A stretch of 64,000 nucleotides of DNA from Pseudomonadota bacterium. GTDB lineage: Bacteria; Pseudomonadota; Gammaproteobacteria; Burkholderiales; Rhodocyclaceae. Location of the stretch: NCBI GenBank assembly GCA_018262095.1, contig JAGTRW010000006.1, forward strand, positions 1 through 64,000, given 5' to 3'. Below, piece by piece: positions 14,895-23,881 of this stretch. Made by a program: the position numbers and the translations under genes. The notes below the pieces were generated by a model that was not told the DNA's origin, made no database searches, and saw only the letters and a program-made list of their open reading frames with translations. How positions within the stretch are numbered: position 1 is the first letter of the stretch; each line of letters opens with the position of its first letter.

Positions 14895-15572
14895 ATGACT
14901 GCCGCACCGCGCGGTCGTGGCGGGTTGGCCGACGAGGTTTGCCGCAGGATCGCCGACGAGATCGCTCTGGGCCTGCTGGCGCCCGGCACCCGCCTCGACG
15001 AGGTGACGTTGGCGGGGCGCTTCGCGGTGTCGCGAACGCCGGTGCGCGAGGCGCTCAAGCAGCTGGCGACGATGGGGCTGGTGGTCTACCGGCGCAACCG
15101 CGGCGCGCTGGTGGCGAGCATGACGCCCGCCGAGCTCGACCAGATGTTCGAGGCCATCGGCGAACTCGAGGCCGCCTGCGCGCGCCACGCCGCGCTGCGC
15201 CTTACCGAACCAGAGCGGCAACGGCTCGGCGAGTTGCACGCCCAAGGGCGTTTGGCGATGCAGGCCGGCGACGTCGAGCGCTACGCGGCGGTCAATCTCG
15301 AACTGCACGCGGCGATCATCGCGGGCTGCCACAATCCGGCGCTGATCGAACTGACGAACGGGCTGCGCGAGCGGGTCGCGTCTTTTCGCCGCACCCAGTT
15401 TCGTCATATCGAGCGCATCGCCGAATCGTATGCCGAACACACGGCGATCGTCGAGGCGATCCTCGCGCGCGACGTCGTTACCGCCTACCGCGAAATGCGC
15501 TCGCATCTGCTCGCCGCGCGCAACGCGACCTCGCGCGTCGCGCCGCAATGGGCGACGCCGCAAAGCAAATGA
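14895..15572 (+). CDS. GntR/FadR-subfamily transcriptional regulator (FCD)
   Basis: This regulator has 225 residues from ATG 14895. The winged helix-turn-helix includes LLAPGTRLDEVTLAGRFAVS and RTPVREALKQLATMGLV (residues 35-70), followed by an FCD ligand domain with the metal-binding Asp/His pattern (ELHAAII, and the late His residues in ESYAEHTAIVEAI). Start choice: an in-frame ATG at 14751 exists, but it would make the TTGTATGCAA operator part of the coding sequence, so the later ATG is preferred. It probably senses a carboxylate and controls the symporter gene 63 bp downstream. The ligand is unknown. Confidence 0.8.
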   Translation: MTAAPRGRGGLADEVCRRIADEIALGLLAPGTRLDEVTLAGRFAVSRTPVREALKQLATMGLVVYRRNRGALVASMTPAELDQMFEAIGELEAACARHAALRLTEPERQRLGELHAQGRLAMQAGDVERYAAVNLELHAAIIAGCHNPALIELTNGLRERVASFRRTQFRHIERIAESYAEHTAIVEAILARDVVTAYREMRSHLLAARNATSRVAPQWATPQSK

Positions 15573-15635
15573 GCCGGCGGCAGTCGCCCCGCCTGATGAA
15601 ATGAAAGACGATTCGATGAACACGGAGTGTATGGC

Positions 15636-16598
15636 ATGAAATTCAAATTCGACTGGTTCATGAAGGGCATGCTGGTCGCCGTCGCGCTGGCTTTTGCCTG
15701 GCCCGAGCCTGGCGCGCGCGGCGGCTTCCTGCATCCCGAACTGCTGACCAAGGCCGGCATCGCGCTGGTCTTCTTCCTCAACGGCATGGGACTGAGCCTC
15801 GCTTCGCTGCGCGACGGCGCGCTGCGCTGGCGCGTCCATCTGTTGATTCAGCTGGCGACCTTCCTGATCTTTCCGGCGCTCGGCTGGCTGCTGCTGCAAG
15901 TCACCGGGTCGTGGATGACGGCCGATCTGCAGATCGGCTTCTTCTATCTCTGCGCGCTGCCGTCGACGGTCTCGTCGTCGGTCGCGCTGACCGTCGCGGC
16001 GCGCGGTAACGTCCCGGTGGCGATCTTCAACACCACGCTGTCGAGCCTGATCGGCGTGCTGCTGACGCCGTTCTGGATGGCCTGGCTGCTCGGCCAGTCG
16101 TCGGCGGAAAGCTTCGCGCTCGGGCCGGTGATCATCGACCTCATGATCTGGCTGGTGCTGCCGCTCGTCTGCGGGCTGTGCTCGCGTCCGCTACTGGCCG
16201 GCTGGGCAGCGCGCAACAAGTCGCGCGTCCAGGTGGTCGACCGGCTGACCATCCTGACGCTGGTTTATACCTCGTTCGCCGATTCGGTGCAGCAGGGCGT
16301 GTGGTCCAACTACGGCCCGCTGGTGCTGGTCGAGACGCTGCTCGGTACCTGCCTGCTGTTCGCCATCGTGCTGTCGCTGATGCGACTGCTGTCGCGCGCG
16401 CTCAGCCTGCCGATCGAGGATACGATCGCCGCGGTGTTCTGCGGCTCGAAGAAGACGCTGGCCTCGGGCGTTCCGATGGCCGGGCTGATCTTCGGCGCCA
16501 ACCCGGCGATCGGCCTGATCCTGCTGCCGATCATGATCTACCATCCGCTGCAACTGGCCGTCGGCGGCGTGCTCGCGCAGCGCTGGGCGCAGCGCTGA
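15636..16598 (+). CDS. Bile acid:sodium symporter-like transporter (SBF/YfeH type)
   Basis: This 320-residue inner-membrane protein has about ten hydrophobic segments. It shows the SBF-like signatures KAGIALVFFLNGMGLS (residues 41-56), CALPSTVSSSVALTVAARGNVPVAIFNTTLSS (two crossed helices) and FCGSKKTLASGVPMA. This branch (SBF_like, YfeH) is widespread; organic-acid or ion coupling is inferred for it but specific substrates are mostly unknown. ATG 15636 has GGAG eight bases upstream; an in-frame GTG three codons earlier is less well spaced. It lies directly after the GntR gene, probably its target. Confidence 0.8.
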   Translation: MKFKFDWFMKGMLVAVALAFAWPEPGARGGFLHPELLTKAGIALVFFLNGMGLSLASLRDGALRWRVHLLIQLATFLIFPALGWLLLQVTGSWMTADLQIGFFYLCALPSTVSSSVALTVAARGNVPVAIFNTTLSSLIGVLLTPFWMAWLLGQSSAESFALGPVIIDLMIWLVLPLVCGLCSRPLLAGWAARNKSRVQVVDRLTILTLVYTSFADSVQQGVWSNYGPLVLVETLLGTCLLFAIVLSLMRLLSRALSLPIEDTIAAVFCGSKKTLASGVPMAGLIFGANPAIGLILLPIMIYHPLQLAVGGVLAQRWAQR

Positions 16599-16643
16599 AC
16601 GCCTCCCGGCCTCCCCTTGTCAGCGGAGGTGCAGAGGCAACAG

Positions 16644-17060
16644 CTAGAACGACGGGACGGTTACGAAGCCGTTCTTTTCGAGCATCGCCAGGCCGGCGGC
16701 AACGTCGTCGACCTTGAGCACGATCACCGCCTGGTCGGCGCTGTGTTCGAGCGAGGCGTAAAGGTATTCGATATTGACGCCCTCGTCGCGGAAGAGCGCC
16801 ATGATTCGCGCCAGCGCGCCCGGCTGATCGGGCACCTCGACGGCGATCACGTCGGTTTCGCGCGCCGCGAAGCCCGCAGCCTTGAGCAGCGCGACCGCCG
16901 CGTCGGGCTGGTCGGCGACCATGCGCAGGATGCCGAAGTCGGCGGTGTCGGCGATCGAGATCGCGCGCAGGTTGATTCCCGATTTGGCGAGCAAGGCGGT
17001 GACGTCGGCGAGCCGGCCGGTGGTGTTTTCCATGAAGATCGAAATCTGCTTGATGATCAT
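16644..17060 (-). CDS. ACT-domain protein paired with phenylacetate-CoA ligase
   Basis: This 138-residue protein consists of two ACT domains (from IKQISIFMENTTGRLADV and from VIAVEVPDQPGALARIMALF). ACT domains bind small ligands, usually amino acids. Its ATG overlaps the ligase stop codon by one base (ATGA at 17060), so the two are translationally coupled. In many betaproteobacteria this gene follows paaK-type ligases. A role in sensing phenylalanine or an aromatic acid is an inference. Confidence 0.85.
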   Translation of the reverse strand: MIIKQISIFMENTTGRLADVTALLAKSGINLRAISIADTADFGILRMVADQPDAAVALLKAAGFAARETDVIAVEVPDQPGALARIMALFRDEGVNIEYLYASLEHSADQAVIVLKVDDVAAGLAMLEKNGFVTVPSF

Positions 17061-18364
17061 CAGATGCTCCTTCGGTCGATGATGCGTTTGGCCTTGCCTT
17101 CGCTGCGCGGGATGCTGCGCGGCTCGACCAGCTTGATGTGCGCGGAAATCCCGAGCTCGCTCTTGAGTTCGTCGTGGATGCGTTTGCGTAGCGACTCCAT
17201 GCCGCTGGTCAGATCCGAGAAGATCGCTTCCTCGACCTCGACCTGGACTTCGATTTCGTCGAGGTGCGTGGCGCCGCGGTCGATGACGATCTGGTAGTGC
17301 GGCTGCGTTCCTTCGATGCGCATCAGCACGTTCTCGATCTGCGACGGGAAGCAATTGACGCCGCGGATGATCATCAGGTCGTCGGTGCGGCCGAGCAGGC
17401 GGTGGATGCGAACGGTGGTGCGCCCGCAGGCGCAGGGCTCGCGCATCAGGAAGGTGATGTCGCGCGTACGGTAGCGCAACAGCGGCGTTCCTTCGCGCTG
17501 CAGGCTGGTGATCACCAGTTCGCCCTTCTCACCGTCGGGCAGCACGGCGCCGGTTAGCGGGTCGATGATCTCGGGGTAGAAGTAGTCTTCGTTGAAGTGC
17601 TGGCCGTTCTTGCATTCGCACTCGGCGGCGACGCCCGGGCCGATCAGCTCGGTGAGGCCATAGATGTCGTGCGCGCTGATGCCGAGTTTGGCTTCGATCT
17701 CGACGCGCATGTTCTCGCTCCACGGCTCGGCGCCGAAACAGCCGGCGCGCAGCGGCAGTTCGGCGAGGTCGATGCCTTCGGCCAGCGCCGATTCGGCGAG
17801 GAACAGCGAGTACGACGGCGTGCAGGTCAGGTGCGTGGCGCCGAAGTCGCGCATCACCATCAGCTGGCGCCGGGTGTTGCCCGACGAGATCGGCAGGATG
17901 TTGGCGCCGATCCGGCGCGCGCCGTGATGCACGCCGAGGCCGCCGGTGAACATGCCGTAGCCGTAACCGTTCTGCACCGTGTCGCCCTTGACGCAACCGG
18001 CCATCGACAGCGTTCGCGCCATGACGTCGGCCCACAGGTCGAGATCAGCCTCGGTGTAGGCGCCGACCACCGGCGTCCCGGTCGTTCCCGACGAGGTGTG
18101 GATTTCGACCAGCTCGCTGCGATCGCAGGCCAGCAGGCCGTAGGGGTAGGTCTGGCGCAGCTCGTCCTTGACCGTGAACGGCAGCTTGGCGATGTCCTTG
18201 AGGCAGGTGATCGAGTCGGGATTGGCGCCGGCGCGGTCGAGTTTCTCGCGGTAAAAGGGAACCCGCGCATAGACGCGCTCGACCGTCGTCTGCAAACGCG
18301 CCAGTTGCAGCGCTTGGCGCGCCTCGTTTGAGGCGCACTCGGCGTCCCTGTTCCAAATCGGCAT
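17060..18364 (-). CDS. paaK: Phenylacetate-CoA ligase
   Basis: This 434-residue AMP-forming ligase makes phenylacetyl-CoA (or a related aryl-CoA) from the acid, CoA and ATP. The P-loop is HTSSGTTGTP near residue 93, YGLTELIGPGVA carries the adenylate-binding motif, and YRTRDIT and the C-terminal GRTDDLMIIRGVN hinge follow. A CACG motif (EPCACGRTT) is typical of the PaaK family. The length is normal. The neighbours include no ring-1,2-epoxidase genes (paaABCDE), so this copy may serve the anaerobic route. The ACT gene is coupled downstream, and ubiT lies 67 bp upstream. Confidence 0.9.
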   Translation of the reverse strand: MPIWNRDAECASNEARQALQLARLQTTVERVYARVPFYREKLDRAGANPDSITCLKDIAKLPFTVKDELRQTYPYGLLACDRSELVEIHTSSGTTGTPVVGAYTEADLDLWADVMARTLSMAGCVKGDTVQNGYGYGMFTGGLGVHHGARRIGANILPISSGNTRRQLMVMRDFGATHLTCTPSYSLFLAESALAEGIDLAELPLRAGCFGAEPWSENMRVEIEAKLGISAHDIYGLTELIGPGVAAECECKNGQHFNEDYFYPEIIDPLTGAVLPDGEKGELVITSLQREGTPLLRYRTRDITFLMREPCACGRTTVRIHRLLGRTDDLMIIRGVNCFPSQIENVLMRIEGTQPHYQIVIDRGATHLDEIEVQVEVEEAIFSDLTSGMESLRKRIHDELKSELGISAHIKLVEPRSIPRSEGKAKRIIDRRSI

Positions 18365-18431
18365 TGCTCTCTCCCTGATCGACTAAAACTTTCTTTCTAT
18401 CAACCGTCTGCGCGGCTGTACGCCCAACAAA

Positions 18432-18911
18432 TCAGTAATCGGCGGCCTTGCGATGGAAGACCGGCAGACTCGGCAGGCTCGGCCATTCGACCGCGTCGAG
18501 CATGTTCTTGACGACGAGGCCAAGCTCGGTGTCGCCCTCGATCGACAACTCGCGGTTGAAGAACAGCGTATCCGGGTCTTCCTGGCGCAGCGCGAGCTGC
18601 AGAAATGCCGAGAGATTGGCGGCGAACGCCAGGTCGGGCGTTGGCGGCAGCGTAAACAGCGGGCGGAACAGTCCGTCGCGATAGGTGAAGGCGGCGCGGC
18701 CGCCGGTATCCTGGACGTCGACCAGGAAAGTGCGTCCTTCGAGCAGCGTCAGGCTGTCCTCGGGAAGCAGCTTCATCTTGAGCGCGGCGTTGAGGCCGGC
18801 GGTCAGCACCAGCGCGTGCGGCCATTGCGGCAGGCGGTTGCCGACCGCCGAGACGAAGGCCGGCAGCGTAAAGCGCGGGATGGCGAACGATTTGAAGAGG
18901 CTGGTGGGCAT
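18432..18911 (-). CDS. ubiT: UbiT, SCP2-domain accessory factor for O2-independent ubiquinone synthesis
   Basis: This 159-residue protein has a sterol-carrier-protein-2 fold and the family features VLTAGLNAALKMKL, LEGRTFLVDVQDTG, ANLSAFLQLALRQEDPDTLFF and LSIEGDTELGLVVKNMLD. UbiT binds polyprenyl intermediates and assists the UbiUV hydroxylases when oxygen is absent. ATG 18911 has AAAGGAG seven bases upstream. It is third in a ubiU-ubiV-ubiT operon, and that context is what separates it from the aerobic homologue UbiJ (also present here at 21057). Confidence 0.9.
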   Translation of the reverse strand: MPTSLFKSFAIPRFTLPAFVSAVGNRLPQWPHALVLTAGLNAALKMKLLPEDSLTLLEGRTFLVDVQDTGGRAAFTYRDGLFRPLFTLPPTPDLAFAANLSAFLQLALRQEDPDTLFFNRELSIEGDTELGLVVKNMLDAVEWPSLPSLPVFHRKAADY

Positions 18912-18947
18912 ATCGTGACTCCTTTGCGTGTTGGCGCCGGGAACCGG

Positions 18948-19841
18948 CTATTGCTGCTGTGCCTGTTGCTGTTGCGCGTCGATCCCGGGCCGGCCGAACC
19001 AGTAGCCGTCGACCATGCCTTCGCTGGCCCAGCCGGAGGTGTCGGGCGAGAGCGCCTCGCCGCGTCGCGCCGCGTCGTAGGCCTTGATGATTTCGGCCAT
19101 GTGCTGTGGCTGCGGCGAGAGTCGGATGACGTCGATTCCCATGGCCAGCATTTGCGGCACTTGCGCGAGCAAATTATAGGTCTGCGCCGACATCGTCTGG
19201 ATTCCGTTGATCGCCAGGAAAGGCTGGCCTTCGCGAGTCTTGAGCGTCATCCCCTCGGGGTGTTCGAGGCACTTGAACTGGCAGTCGTCCTTGTTGAGGC
19301 CGAAATGGCGCGCGGTGAAGCAGCGCGCCGAGAAGGCGAGCGGCAGTTTGCCGTAGGCGAAGACCTCGGTCTGCACGCCCGCCGGGCGGCTGGCGTGCAG
19401 CGTCTCGATCAGCGCGCGGCCGGCTTCGAGCGGCGGTACCCAGCGCTGCATGCCGTGGCGCGCGAAGGTCGAGAGCGTCTGCGCGTTGTAGATGTTAAGG
19501 TGCGGCCCGGCGACGAAAGCTCGTCCGCCGGCGACATTGACCGCGCCCAGGTCGTTGGCTTCGACCTGGCAACCTGCTTCGTCGATCAGCCGGCGCAGCG
19601 CCTTGAGGTCGCCCTCGGATTCGAGCAGCGCCTGCGCCGAGACGACGACTTCCTTGCCGGCGTCGGCGAGGTCGCGCGCCAGGCCGATCCAGTCGGCGAC
19701 GCGCAGTTGCTGGCGGCGCGAGCAGACGACCTCGCCGACGTAGATGATGTCGATCGCTTCGATCTGAGACATCTGCGCGTAGAACTCGAGAACGTCCTGT
19801 TTTTGCCAGAAATAGAGCAGTGGGCCTAAAGCGAGTTTCAT
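18948..19841 (-). CDS. ubiV: UbiV, Fe-S subunit of O2-independent ubiquinone hydroxylase
   Basis: This 297-residue U32-family protein has the four cluster cysteines at C40 (EVVCSRR), C174, C187 and C191 (RCFTARHF, then DDCQFKC); the 13- and 4-residue spacing matches characterised UbiV. With UbiU it hydroxylates ubiquinone precursors using prephenate as the oxygen donor. Start 19841 (MKLALGP) has GAAGGA nine bases upstream; the earlier Met at 19865 would overlap the ubiU stop codon. A Gln-rich tail ends the protein. It is cytoplasmic. Confidence 0.92.
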   Translation of the reverse strand: MKLALGPLLYFWQKQDVLEFYAQMSQIEAIDIIYVGEVVCSRRQQLRVADWIGLARDLADAGKEVVVSAQALLESEGDLKALRRLIDEAGCQVEANDLGAVNVAGGRAFVAGPHLNIYNAQTLSTFARHGMQRWVPPLEAGRALIETLHASRPAGVQTEVFAYGKLPLAFSARCFTARHFGLNKDDCQFKCLEHPEGMTLKTREGQPFLAINGIQTMSAQTYNLLAQVPQMLAMGIDVIRLSPQPQHMAEIIKAYDAARRGEALSPDTSGWASEGMVDGYWFGRPGIDAQQQQAQQQ

Positions 19842-19855
19842 TGAATACGATCCTT

Positions 19856-20869
19856 CTAGCGCCACGGGCGGTTGTAGGCGCCGAGCGTCGCTTGCACGCC
19901 TTCGGAGACCTTGCCGAGCTCGGCCTGCCAGGCGGGTTTGACCTTGAACTCAGTGGCACCCTTGGCCAGCTCGTCGAGCGCGGCGCGCAGCGTACGCGTC
20001 ACCTGCGCGACGTAGGTCGGGCTGCGCTGGCGGCCCTCGACCTTGATCGCCGAGACGCCGATCCTGGCGATTTCGGGCAGGATTTCAAGCACGTTGAGGC
20101 TGGTCGGTTCCTCGAGCGCGTAATACGTCTCGCCGTTGACCTCGAAGCGGCCCTTGCACAGCGTCGGGTAACCCGCCGCTTCGCCGTCGCCGTAGCGGTC
20201 GATCAGGATGCCGTTCAAGCGCGTGCTCATCTGCCCGGGCGACTTTTCCCATTTGACGAATTTGGCCGGCGAACAGGCGCCGACGGTGTTGGGCGATTCG
20301 CCGGTGGCGTACGACGAGAGCCAGCAGCGCCCCTCGTTCATGACGCACAGGCTGCCGAAGCCGAACACCTCGATTTCGATCGGCGTGTTCTTGATCACCA
20401 GCTCGACCTGCGCGAGCGTCAGTACGCGCGGCAACACCGCGCGCTTGACGCCGAATTCGCGGTGCGCGAAATTGACCGCTTCGTAACTCGTCGCCGAGCC
20501 TTGCACCGAAAGGTGCAGGCGCAGTCCGGGGTGGCGCTTGCAGGCGTAGTCGAGCAGGCCGATGTCGGCCAGGATCACCGCGTCGACGCCCAGATCAGCG
20601 GCGCCATCGACGGCGCGTTGCCACTCGGCCTCGCGTCCCGGCTGCGGGAAGGTATTGATCGCCATCAGCACCTGCTTGCCGCGCGTCTGGGCGTAGTGAA
20701 TTCCCTCGACCATCGCCTTGTGGTCGAAGTTAAGTCCGGCGAAATTGCGCGCGTTGGTATCGTTCTTGTAGCCGAAATAGACCGTATCGGCGCCGTTGTC
20801 GACCGCGGCCCTGAGCGCCGGCAGGCTGCCGGCCGGGCACACCAGTTCGGGGAGTTTGTTGTGCAGCAT
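19856..20869 (-). CDS. ubiU: UbiU, Fe-S subunit of O2-independent ubiquinone hydroxylase
   Basis: This 337-residue U32-family protein binds a [4Fe-4S] cluster through C175, C182, C199 and C238 ([27 protein letters not shown]), with the spacing of E. coli UbiU. The N-terminus [20 protein letters not shown] is the U32 signature. It forms a heterodimer with UbiV. It is the first gene of the operon, and an FNR-type box lies 54-67 bp upstream of the start codon. Older annotations call such genes collagenase-like protease (yhbU); that is misleading here. Confidence 0.93.
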   Translation of the reverse strand: MLHNKLPELVCPAGSLPALRAAVDNGADTVYFGYKNDTNARNFAGLNFDHKAMVEGIHYAQTRGKQVLMAINTFPQPGREAEWQRAVDGAADLGVDAVILADIGLLDYACKRHPGLRLHLSVQGSATSYEAVNFAHREFGVKRAVLPRVLTLAQVELVIKNTPIEIEVFGFGSLCVMNEGRCWLSSYATGESPNTVGACSPAKFVKWEKSPGQMSTRLNGILIDRYGDGEAAGYPTLCKGRFEVNGETYYALEEPTSLNVLEILPEIARIGVSAIKVEGRQRSPTYVAQVTRTLRAALDELAKGATEFKVKPAWQAELGKVSEGVQATLGAYNRPWR

Positions 20870-20895
20870 CTAGATTCTCTTGGAGCGAAGGCGCA

Positions 20896-20936
20896 AGTAT
20901 AGCGAGCAGGCGCCAAAACCGCATGATATTCATCAA
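20896..20936 (-). promoter_or_regulatory. FNR/ANR box and promoter of ubiUVT
   Basis: On the minus strand TTGATgaatATCAT (20936 to 20923) matches the FNR/ANR consensus TTGATN4ATCAA at nine of ten positions. A good -10, TATACT, lies at 20901-20896. Its centre is 31 bp from the box centre, which puts the box near -41.5, the class II activator position. This predicts induction of ubiUVT under low oxygen. Confidence 0.75.
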
Positions 20937-21056
20937 ATCCGGGCGATTTGGCGCGCGCTTTTCGGGTCCACTGCCGCGTTCGCAGAGCAGGCCGCAAAGG
21001 CCGCCAAAAGGCGATCCTGGCGGGTATCGGGTGAGCGCCCGAGCGACTATTGCGAG

Positions 21057-21632
21057 CTATGCCTTGGCTTCGAGCGCGGCGATCCGCGCTTCGAGTCGGG
21101 CGACTTCGTCAGGCAGACTCGCGACCTGCGCGCAGAAGCCTTCGACGTCGCCGCGGCGCGCGATGCTCGGGTTTTCCTCGGTCAAATACTCGGCGAAATT
21201 CGCTGCCAGATTGAATGCCAGCTGCTGATGCCAGCGCAGCACTTGCTTGCCGCCGGCGACCAGCCGGTGCGCGGCGATGTCGCCGGTGAGCGGCGCGAGG
21301 TCGGCCTCGATATCCCAGCGCAGATTGCGGAAAATGAAGCCCAGCGTCTCGGCGAGTTCGGCCGACCCGGCCAGGCGCGCGGCGGTAAACAGCGAGGGCC
21401 GGTCGGTCAGCGCGCGCAGCGGCGCGTCGGCCGGCAGCGTGATGGTGACATCGGCCGGCGCGTCGCGGCCGGCGGCGACGAACAGTCCGTCGCTGCTGAT
21501 CGAGAGCGGCAGCGCCAGCGCGCCGAACTCAAGGCGCGCGCTCTGCCCGGCGAACGGGCTGAGCCGCGTGCGCGCCCAGTCTTCGCCAGCCAGCAGGTGG
21601 TTGACGATGGCGAGCGCGGCGTCGAGCAGCAT
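21057..21632 (-). CDS. ubiJ: UbiJ, SCP2-domain ubiquinone biosynthesis accessory factor
   Basis: This 191-residue protein has an SCP2-like domain (FAGQSARLEFGALALPLSI, DVTITLPADAPLRAL) and a C-terminal coiled coil (DEVARLEARIAALEAKA), the UbiJ layout. UbiJ presents lipid intermediates to the ubiquinone-synthesis complex. The gene order ubiE - Tim44-like - ubiJ on one strand supports the call. It is 8 bp from the Tim44-like stop codon, so it is probably cotranscribed. Confidence 0.85.
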   Translation of the reverse strand: MLLDAALAIVNHLLAGEDWARTRLSPFAGQSARLEFGALALPLSISSDGLFVAAGRDAPADVTITLPADAPLRALTDRPSLFTAARLAGSAELAETLGFIFRNLRWDIEADLAPLTGDIAAHRLVAGGKQVLRWHQQLAFNLAANFAEYLTEENPSIARRGDVEGFCAQVASLPDEVARLEARIAALEAKA

Positions 21633-21639
21633 CGTGAAC

Positions 21640-22497
21640 TCAGCTGACCTGCTGGATTCCGGCGATCACCCAGCCCTTGTCGCCGGAGACCGGCTTGGCA
21701 AGATTCCAGACCTCGTTGAACGGCACCGCGGGCGCGCCGACCGCCTCGCGGATCATCCCGGAGAAGTGCACGCTGGCCAGATGGCGGTTGCCTTCGGTGA
21801 CGACTTCGAGCAGCTCGGCGTTGAGCGTCACGACGTCGGTCTGCTGCGGTGCGTTGCCGCGTTCGTTCATTTCCATCTGGAATTCGGCGAACATCTCGGG
21901 CGCGACGAATTCACGGATGTCGTCCATGTTCTTGGCGTCGTTGGCCGCCTGCAGGCGAACGAAGTTGACCTTGGCGATGCGCAGGAAACCCTCGCTGTCG
22001 AAGCCGGCGGGAACATTGGCGGCGGTCGGCGCGGCCGCGCCGTACTGCGGCGCGGAAATCGGCTGCGGCTGCGGCGGAGTGACGCCACCCGCGCCGGCGT
22101 ACTGCATGGCGTTGTCGGGCGACGCGACGGGCGCCTTGCGCGCGAACAGCAATTTGAGAACGAAAACCGCGGCCATCGCCAGCAGCGCGATCATCAGGAT
22201 GTTGGCCATCCCTTCGCCCATGCCGAAGTGCGAGAGCAGCGCGGCGATTCCCAGACCCGCGGCGAGGCCGGCGAGCGGTCCCATCCAGTTGCGCTTGGGT
22301 GTCGCCGCCGGCGCGCCGACCGGCGCTTTGGGCGCGACCGGGGTCGCTTGCTGGGCCGGCGCCGTCGGTCTTGGCGCGATCGACTGGCGCTGCATTCCCA
22401 AGGATCGGCCACCACCCAGGCGCGCCGCTTCGGCGTCGCCGACCGACAGGCCAAGCGCCAGGATTACCGTACAAACTGCCATCAGTATTTTTTTCAT
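21640..22497 (-). CDS. Tim44-like domain protein with signal or membrane anchor
   Basis: This 285-residue protein begins with a signal-like segment (ILMAVCTVILALGLSVGDAEAA), then a Pro/Ala-rich linker (residues 40-68), a hydrophobic segment (about 71-115) and a C-terminal Tim44-like domain (residues 165-285, with FLRIAKVNFVRLQAANDAKNMDDIREFVAPEMF). The bacterial Tim44-like family is conserved next to ubiquinone or membrane genes, but its function is unclear. The domain probably faces the periplasm if the first segment is cleaved. It lies between ubiE and ubiJ. Confidence 0.8.
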   Translation of the reverse strand: MKKILMAVCTVILALGLSVGDAEAARLGGGRSLGMQRQSIAPRPTAPAQQATPVAPKAPVGAPAATPKRNWMGPLAGLAAGLGIAALLSHFGMGEGMANILMIALLAMAAVFVLKLLFARKAPVASPDNAMQYAGAGGVTPPQPQPISAPQYGAAAPTAANVPAGFDSEGFLRIAKVNFVRLQAANDAKNMDDIREFVAPEMFAEFQMEMNERGNAPQQTDVVTLNAELLEVVTEGNRHLASVHFSGMIREAVGAPAVPFNEVWNLAKPVSGDKGWVIAGIQQVS

Positions 22498-22508
22498 AAG
22501 TGTCTCCG

Positions 22509-23249
22509 TCAGAATTTGAAACCACGATGCAAGGCAACAACCCCCAACGACAGGTTGAAGTATTCGACTTTCTCAAGACCGGCCTGTTCCATCAGGCCTT
22601 TGAGTGTTTCCTGGTCCGGGTGCACGCGGATCGACTCGGCGAGGTAGCGATAGCTCGCCTCGTCGTGCGTGATGATCTGGCCGATGCGCGGGATGACCTT
22701 GAACGAATAGAAGTCGTAGGCCGGCGCCAGCGGCTTCCAGACCTGCGAAAACTCGAGCACCAGCAGCCGCCCGCCCGGGCGCAGTACGCGCCGCATTTCG
22801 GCCAGCGCGGCGTCCTTGTGCGTCATGTTGCGCAGCCCGAAGGCGACGGTGACGCAATCGAAATAGTCGTCGGGGAAAGGCAGCTTCTCGGCGTCGCACT
22901 GCGCCACCGGGATCAGGAATCCCTTGTCGCAGAGCCGGTCGCGACCGTTGGTCAGCATCGCGTTGTTGATGTCGGTGAGCCAGACTTCGCCGCTCTTGCC
23001 GACCTTGCGCGCGAAAGCCAGCGACAGGTCGCCGGTGCCGCCGGCGACGTCGAGCACGCGCGAGCCTTCGCGAACGCCGCTGCGCGCGATGGTGAATGCC
23101 TTCCACAGGCGGTGCATGCCGGCCGACATGAGGTCGTTCATCAGGTCGTACTTCTGTGCCACCGAATCGAAAACGTCGGCGACGCGCCGGGCTTTTTCGG
23201 CCTCGGCAACCTGCTCGAAACCAAAATGAGTTTGCGTTTGCTTGTTCAT
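22509..23249 (-). CDS. ubiE: Ubiquinone/menaquinone C-methyltransferase UbiE
   Basis: This 246-residue SAM-dependent methyltransferase has the UbiE/COQ5 signatures [17 protein letters not shown] (residues 34-50), the SAM-binding [12 protein letters not shown] near residue 65, and [16 protein letters not shown]. It methylates C2 of the demethoxyquinol ring in ubiquinone synthesis (and demethylmenaquinol where present). The length is normal. It is the first of the ubiE - Tim44 - ubiJ group, and a DUF971 gene lies 33 bp upstream. Confidence 0.95.
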   Translation of the reverse strand: MNKQTQTHFGFEQVAEAEKARRVADVFDSVAQKYDLMNDLMSAGMHRLWKAFTIARSGVREGSRVLDVAGGTGDLSLAFARKVGKSGEVWLTDINNAMLTNGRDRLCDKGFLIPVAQCDAEKLPFPDDYFDCVTVAFGLRNMTHKDAALAEMRRVLRPGGRLLVLEFSQVWKPLAPAYDFYSFKVIPRIGQIITHDEASYRYLAESIRVHPDQETLKGLMEQAGLEKVEYFNLSLGVVALHRGFKF

Positions 23250-23282
23250 ACGGGCTGCTATCTGAAGACGATCAGGGGAAAA

Positions 23283-23711
23283 TCAACGTTTGGGGCCGCA
23301 CTTCGCCGCCGGCTTGGCGGGCGGCGGCGGGCAGAGCGCCGGGTCGCGGCTGCTGCCGGCGGCAGCCAGCTTGTCGAGGTAGGCCTGCCACAGCTCGTCG
23401 CGGTGGGTGCATAGCGTGTAGAGAACGTCCCACGAATAGAGCCCGCTGTCGTGTCCGTCGGAGAACACCGGCTTGATCGCGTAGTTGCCGACCGGCTCGA
23501 TGCCCAGGATGTCGACGTCGCGCTTGCCGACCTGCAGCGTCTCCTGCCCCTCGCCGTGGCCACGCGCCTCGGCCGAAGGCGTGAACACGCGCAGGAACTC
23601 GAAAGTCAGCTCGAAGCGCTCGCCGTTCTCGAAAGCCAGTTCGAGGATGCGCGACTTCTGGTGCAATTTGATTTCGGTCGGAATCGGCGTATCGGAGTGA
23701 AGGCCTGCCAT
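23283..23711 (-). CDS. DUF971 domain protein
   Basis: This 142-residue protein has the DUF971 (gamma-butyrobetaine hydroxylase N-terminal-like) fold: IKLHQKSRILELAFENG, FEFLRVFTPSAEARGHG, and VGNYAIKPVFSDGHDSGLYSWDVLY with a likely metal-binding GHD. A Pro/Ala/Lys-rich tail with two Cys (CPPPP and CGPKR) follows. The stand-alone family is often next to ubiE in betaproteobacteria; its function is unknown. It has no signal peptide. Confidence 0.85.
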   Translation of the reverse strand: MAGLHSDTPIPTEIKLHQKSRILELAFENGERFELTFEFLRVFTPSAEARGHGEGQETLQVGKRDVDILGIEPVGNYAIKPVFSDGHDSGLYSWDVLYTLCTHRDELWQAYLDKLAAAGSSRDPALCPPPPAKPAAKCGPKR

Positions 23712-23815
23712 GACTACCTTTGTCTGTGAGCGAACGCGCTATCATAACGTAAAGGCGCAAAAAGTCGCGCACAGCTCGTAGAACGCGATGGCTGGCGGCT
23801 CCGGCAAACGGCGGC

Positions 23816-23850
23816 CTGTCATCAATTTGTAATCCTGCCTTAATAAACTG
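23816..23850 (+). promoter_or_regulatory. Pho box upstream of phoB
   Basis: CTGTCATcaatTTGTAAT (23816-23833) has two 7-bp half sites separated by 4 bp, as in the PhoB-binding Pho box (CTGTCAT repeats). An AT-rich TTAATAA near 23840 can serve as -10. This fits autoregulation of phoBR under phosphate starvation. Confidence 0.7.
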
Positions 23851-23881
23851 CTCGCACGAGATTACGGAGAACGCCACATTC

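Noticed and set aside
16599-16643. Convergent terminator between the symporter and ACT genes
   Set aside because: The possible stem (GCCTC with GAGGT) is short and has no T-run.
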